A stretch of DNA of 7,222 nucleotides from positions 1 through 7,222 of the forward strand of contig SBFZ01000057.1 in NCBI GenBank assembly GCA_006227095.1, in the 5' to 3' direction. The position numbers and the translations under genes are program-made. The notes below the pieces were generated by a model. That model was not told where the DNA came from, did not search any database, and saw nothing but the letters and a program-made list of their open reading frames with translations. The stretch comes from Bacteroidota bacterium. Lineage in GTDB: Bacteria > Bacteroidota > Bacteroidia > Bacteroidales > VadinHA17. Each line of letters opens with the position of its first letter. Within the stretch, counting starts at the first letter, position 1. Shown piece after piece: positions 5,445 to 7,222 of the stretch.

Positions 5445-7222
5445 TTACTTTTTTTCAAGAATCAGCACCACCTTGTTGAAGTTGGCAGCAGCATTGACCA
5501 CATTGCGGAAACCGGCAAATTCAGATGGTTCAATAAAAATCCGCTTGTAATACTCGTCAATATCAACAGTATAAGTGTCTCCCGAATAGGTCCAGGAGGA
5601 GATGAAGCCAAAAGCCGTTTCACCTCCGGCATTGCCAGTGATCTTCATCTCTGAAGCCTCGGGGTTGGCAATCCTGTATCCTTCAGGAACCCTGAATACC
5701 AACCTCCTGTAATACCACCGGTTGAAATCAGATTCAGCACTCCGCTCCTTGTTCTCCTGGTCATATAGTTCCACCTGCGGTCCTATTATCTCTCCAAAGT
5801 TCAGAAGCAGCTTGTCTCCTGCAGTCTCCAGGAGTGATGCAGTTGAAAAATCACTCAGTATTATGAACCCGGCATCACGCATAAAGTCTATATCTGTTTT
5901 GTCAGCTGCGGTCAGGTTAGTATAATCAGGATTCGTGGCCTTTGATTCCATGACTGATTTCAGCAGCTCCTGCTTCTTTTCCTCATCTACATTCCTGTAT
6001 ATCAATGATATATATCCTCCGCTCAAGCCTTTTAGCCCACGGGTGCTTTTGATCCTGGTCACGCTGGTCTGCGGGTCTGCTGAGATTTCGATATACATGT
6101 TGTCATAGTTGTCACTGTATGGTGCCGGTCCAATATATTTTATCTTGCCGACGCCGGACTCGAAATCGCCGATTTTGACAACTGAGATGAACAGGCCCCA
6201 GGTTGCAGTCAGTTCACCCGGCACGCAACCGATACGGAACAGGTCATTGGCAGGGTCAATATAGACCCTGTCATCTTGAAGGAAGATCAGATACTTGCGA
6301 AGGTAATTCCACGACTGGAAATCGGGATCAAACTTAAGATGGTCCCGTTCTGAGGTAAGGACAATTTCATGTTTTATTCCGAGTGCCCTGAAAAGGTTTG
6401 CATAAACCCTTACAACCCCCTGCTCGTCAGTCACCTTTCGTGTTCGGACAAATTCCAGGTCATTAAACTCAGGACTGTCACCTTCGTCAATATGGATGTT
6501 GTTCTTGATGTAATCCTCAATTGCCGCGGCCTTTTCAAGTGAGGTCCCGCGTCCGGCATCAAAACTCTTCAACCACTTTTGAACGGATTTCTGGTCAACG
6601 TCACTGTATATCAGCTCATATATCCTCTGGGCGGCATCGCTCCATCTGAGGATGCTCCCTCTTCCCCTGGCGAGGTTATATTCAAGTTTGAATTCCACCC
6701 TTGCCCTGCCCGGATTCTGGTAGAAATACTCCTCACTGCGTAATCCGGTTAAATTCTCAGTACTGCAGAAGAGGCGGTTCCTGCCGTCAGCTGTCGTGTC
6801 GGCGACGGGCTGGGGGAAACCGTTGTAACCCTTTGCGGCATATTTCAGGTTCTTTGGAGAGATCAGCTCGAATGAAGCTTTAAGTACCGGAAATTCAAAC
6901 TGGTAGAAGGCCCTTCCGAAGTTTGCGCTCTTCATTCTGCGGATGATGAGGTATTCAATATCGTCACCCTTCTCAATTCCGTCAATCGCGAAAATCCTGA
7001 AGTTATCCCTGCTTTCACCGTCAACAATTTCCCTGATATTTTCCTGGTTGAATTCCACGGTTTTTCCGTCAGGTTTGATTACCCTGGCCTTTGTCTCGAT
7101 CATCTCGATGACATCAGACATTGAAACCGACAGCTTGTTGAATCCGTTCACCGCGTCATCGGTGGCGAGTCTTATCCTCCGATGGAGGGTATGTATCATC
7201 TCCAGGTCGCCGCCAGGGTTAT
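5445..7222 (-). CDS. DUF3857 protein with degenerate transglutaminase-like domain (N-terminus beyond window edge)
   Basis: The frame runs open to the right edge: codons upstream of the ATG at 7199 read NPGGDLE without a stop, and the sequence around that Met (MIHTLHRRIRLATDDA) already looks like the inside of a DUF3857 domain. The true start, probably with a signal peptide, is therefore outside. Counting from that Met, residues 1 to about 135 are DUF3857 (VIKPDGKTVEF, FRIFAIDGIEKGDDIEY), about 220-320 a transglutaminase-like core, and the remainder a DUF3858-like C-terminal part ending naturally in EKK. Known relatives are exported proteins of unknown role, common in Bacteroidota. The core seems inactive: no Cys occurs between residues 146 and 324, the expected catalytic Cys aligns with about Glu259 before RALGI, and the His position in SWNYL is Tyr299; only Asp315 in YIDPAND remains. 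The gene precedes recF by 240 bp, but recF has its own promoter. Domain family is confident; function is unknown. Confidence 0.9.
   Translation of the reverse strand, partial: NPGGDLEMIHTLHRRIRLATDDAVNGFNKLSVSMSDVIEMIETKARVIKPDGKTVEFNQENIREIVDGESRDNFRIFAIDGIEKGDDIEYLIIRRMKSANFGRAFYQFEFPVLKASFELISPKNLKYAAKGYNGFPQPVADTTADGRNRLFCSTENLTGLRSEEYFYQNPGRARVEFKLEYNLARGRGSILRWSDAAQRIYELIYSDVDQKSVQKWLKSFDAGRGTSLEKAAAIEDYIKNNIHIDEGDSPEFNDLEFVRTRKVTDEQGVVRVYANLFRALGIKHEIVLTSERDHLKFDPDFQSWNYLRKYLIFLQDDRVYIDPANDLFRIGCVPGELTATWGLFISVVKIGDFESGVGKIKYIGPAPYSDNYDNMYIEISADPQTSVTRIKSTRGLKGLSGGYISLIYRNVDEEKKQELLKSVMESKATNPDYTNLTAADKTDIDFMRDAGFIILSDFSTASLLETAGDKLLLNFGEIIGPQVELYDQENKERSAESDFNRWYYRRLVFRVPEGYRIANPEASEMKITGNAGGETAFGFISSWTYSGDTYTVDIDEYYKRIFIEPSEFAGFRNVVNAAANFNKVVLILEKK

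Noticed and set aside
5280..5654. A 124-codon plus-strand frame across the array.
   Set aside because: It runs through the repeat and then antisense through the well-supported 3' end of the DUF3857 gene; its composition is not protein-like.

Overview
The window reads as a chromosomal core-gene segment of a member of the Bacteroidota (Bacteroidetes). Four things support this: an FKBP-type lipoprotein of the GldI kind sits next to a DHH-family NrnA phosphoesterase and ndk; a DUF721 gene follows recF; a DUF3857-type secreted protein is present; and two promoter boxes match the Bacteroidota sigma-factor consensus (TAnnTTTG, in one case with a TTG exactly 19 bp upstream). Ribosome-binding sites of the AGGAG type are not evident. 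The moderate GC content and gene set suit a Bacteroidales-like lineage, but the genus cannot be read from this sequence.

Layout. Positions 1-1502 (minus strand) hold an nrnA-gldI-like pair coupled by a 4-base ATGA overlap; the gldI-like gene runs off the left edge. A 79-bp divergent gap separates them from ndk (1582-2001, plus), which is followed 44 bp later by a 582-residue protein (2046-3794, plus) that I interpret as transglutaminase-like. The stop codon of this gene abuts the stop codon of the convergent recF-DUF721 pair (3795-5204, minus) with no spacer. Upstream of recF is a strong consensus promoter, and beyond it a GC-rich tandem array of about 36-bp palindromic units (about 5284-5400). 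From 5445 to the right edge (minus) lies a DUF3857/transglutaminase-fold protein whose N-terminus is outside the window.

Functional themes. One theme is nucleotide and nucleic-acid housekeeping: Ndk balances NTP pools, NrnA degrades nanoRNA and pAp, RecF acts in gap repair, and the DUF721 protein is related to the helicase-loading factor DciA. The other is cell-envelope biology, with the GldI-like lipoprotein and the DUF3857 protein. Three transglutaminase-like modules can be argued for in two proteins: one with a plausible Cys-His-Asn triad and two that have lost key residues. No mobile element, CRISPR array, rRNA or tRNA gene was seen. The least explained parts are the palindromic array and the 582-residue protein.
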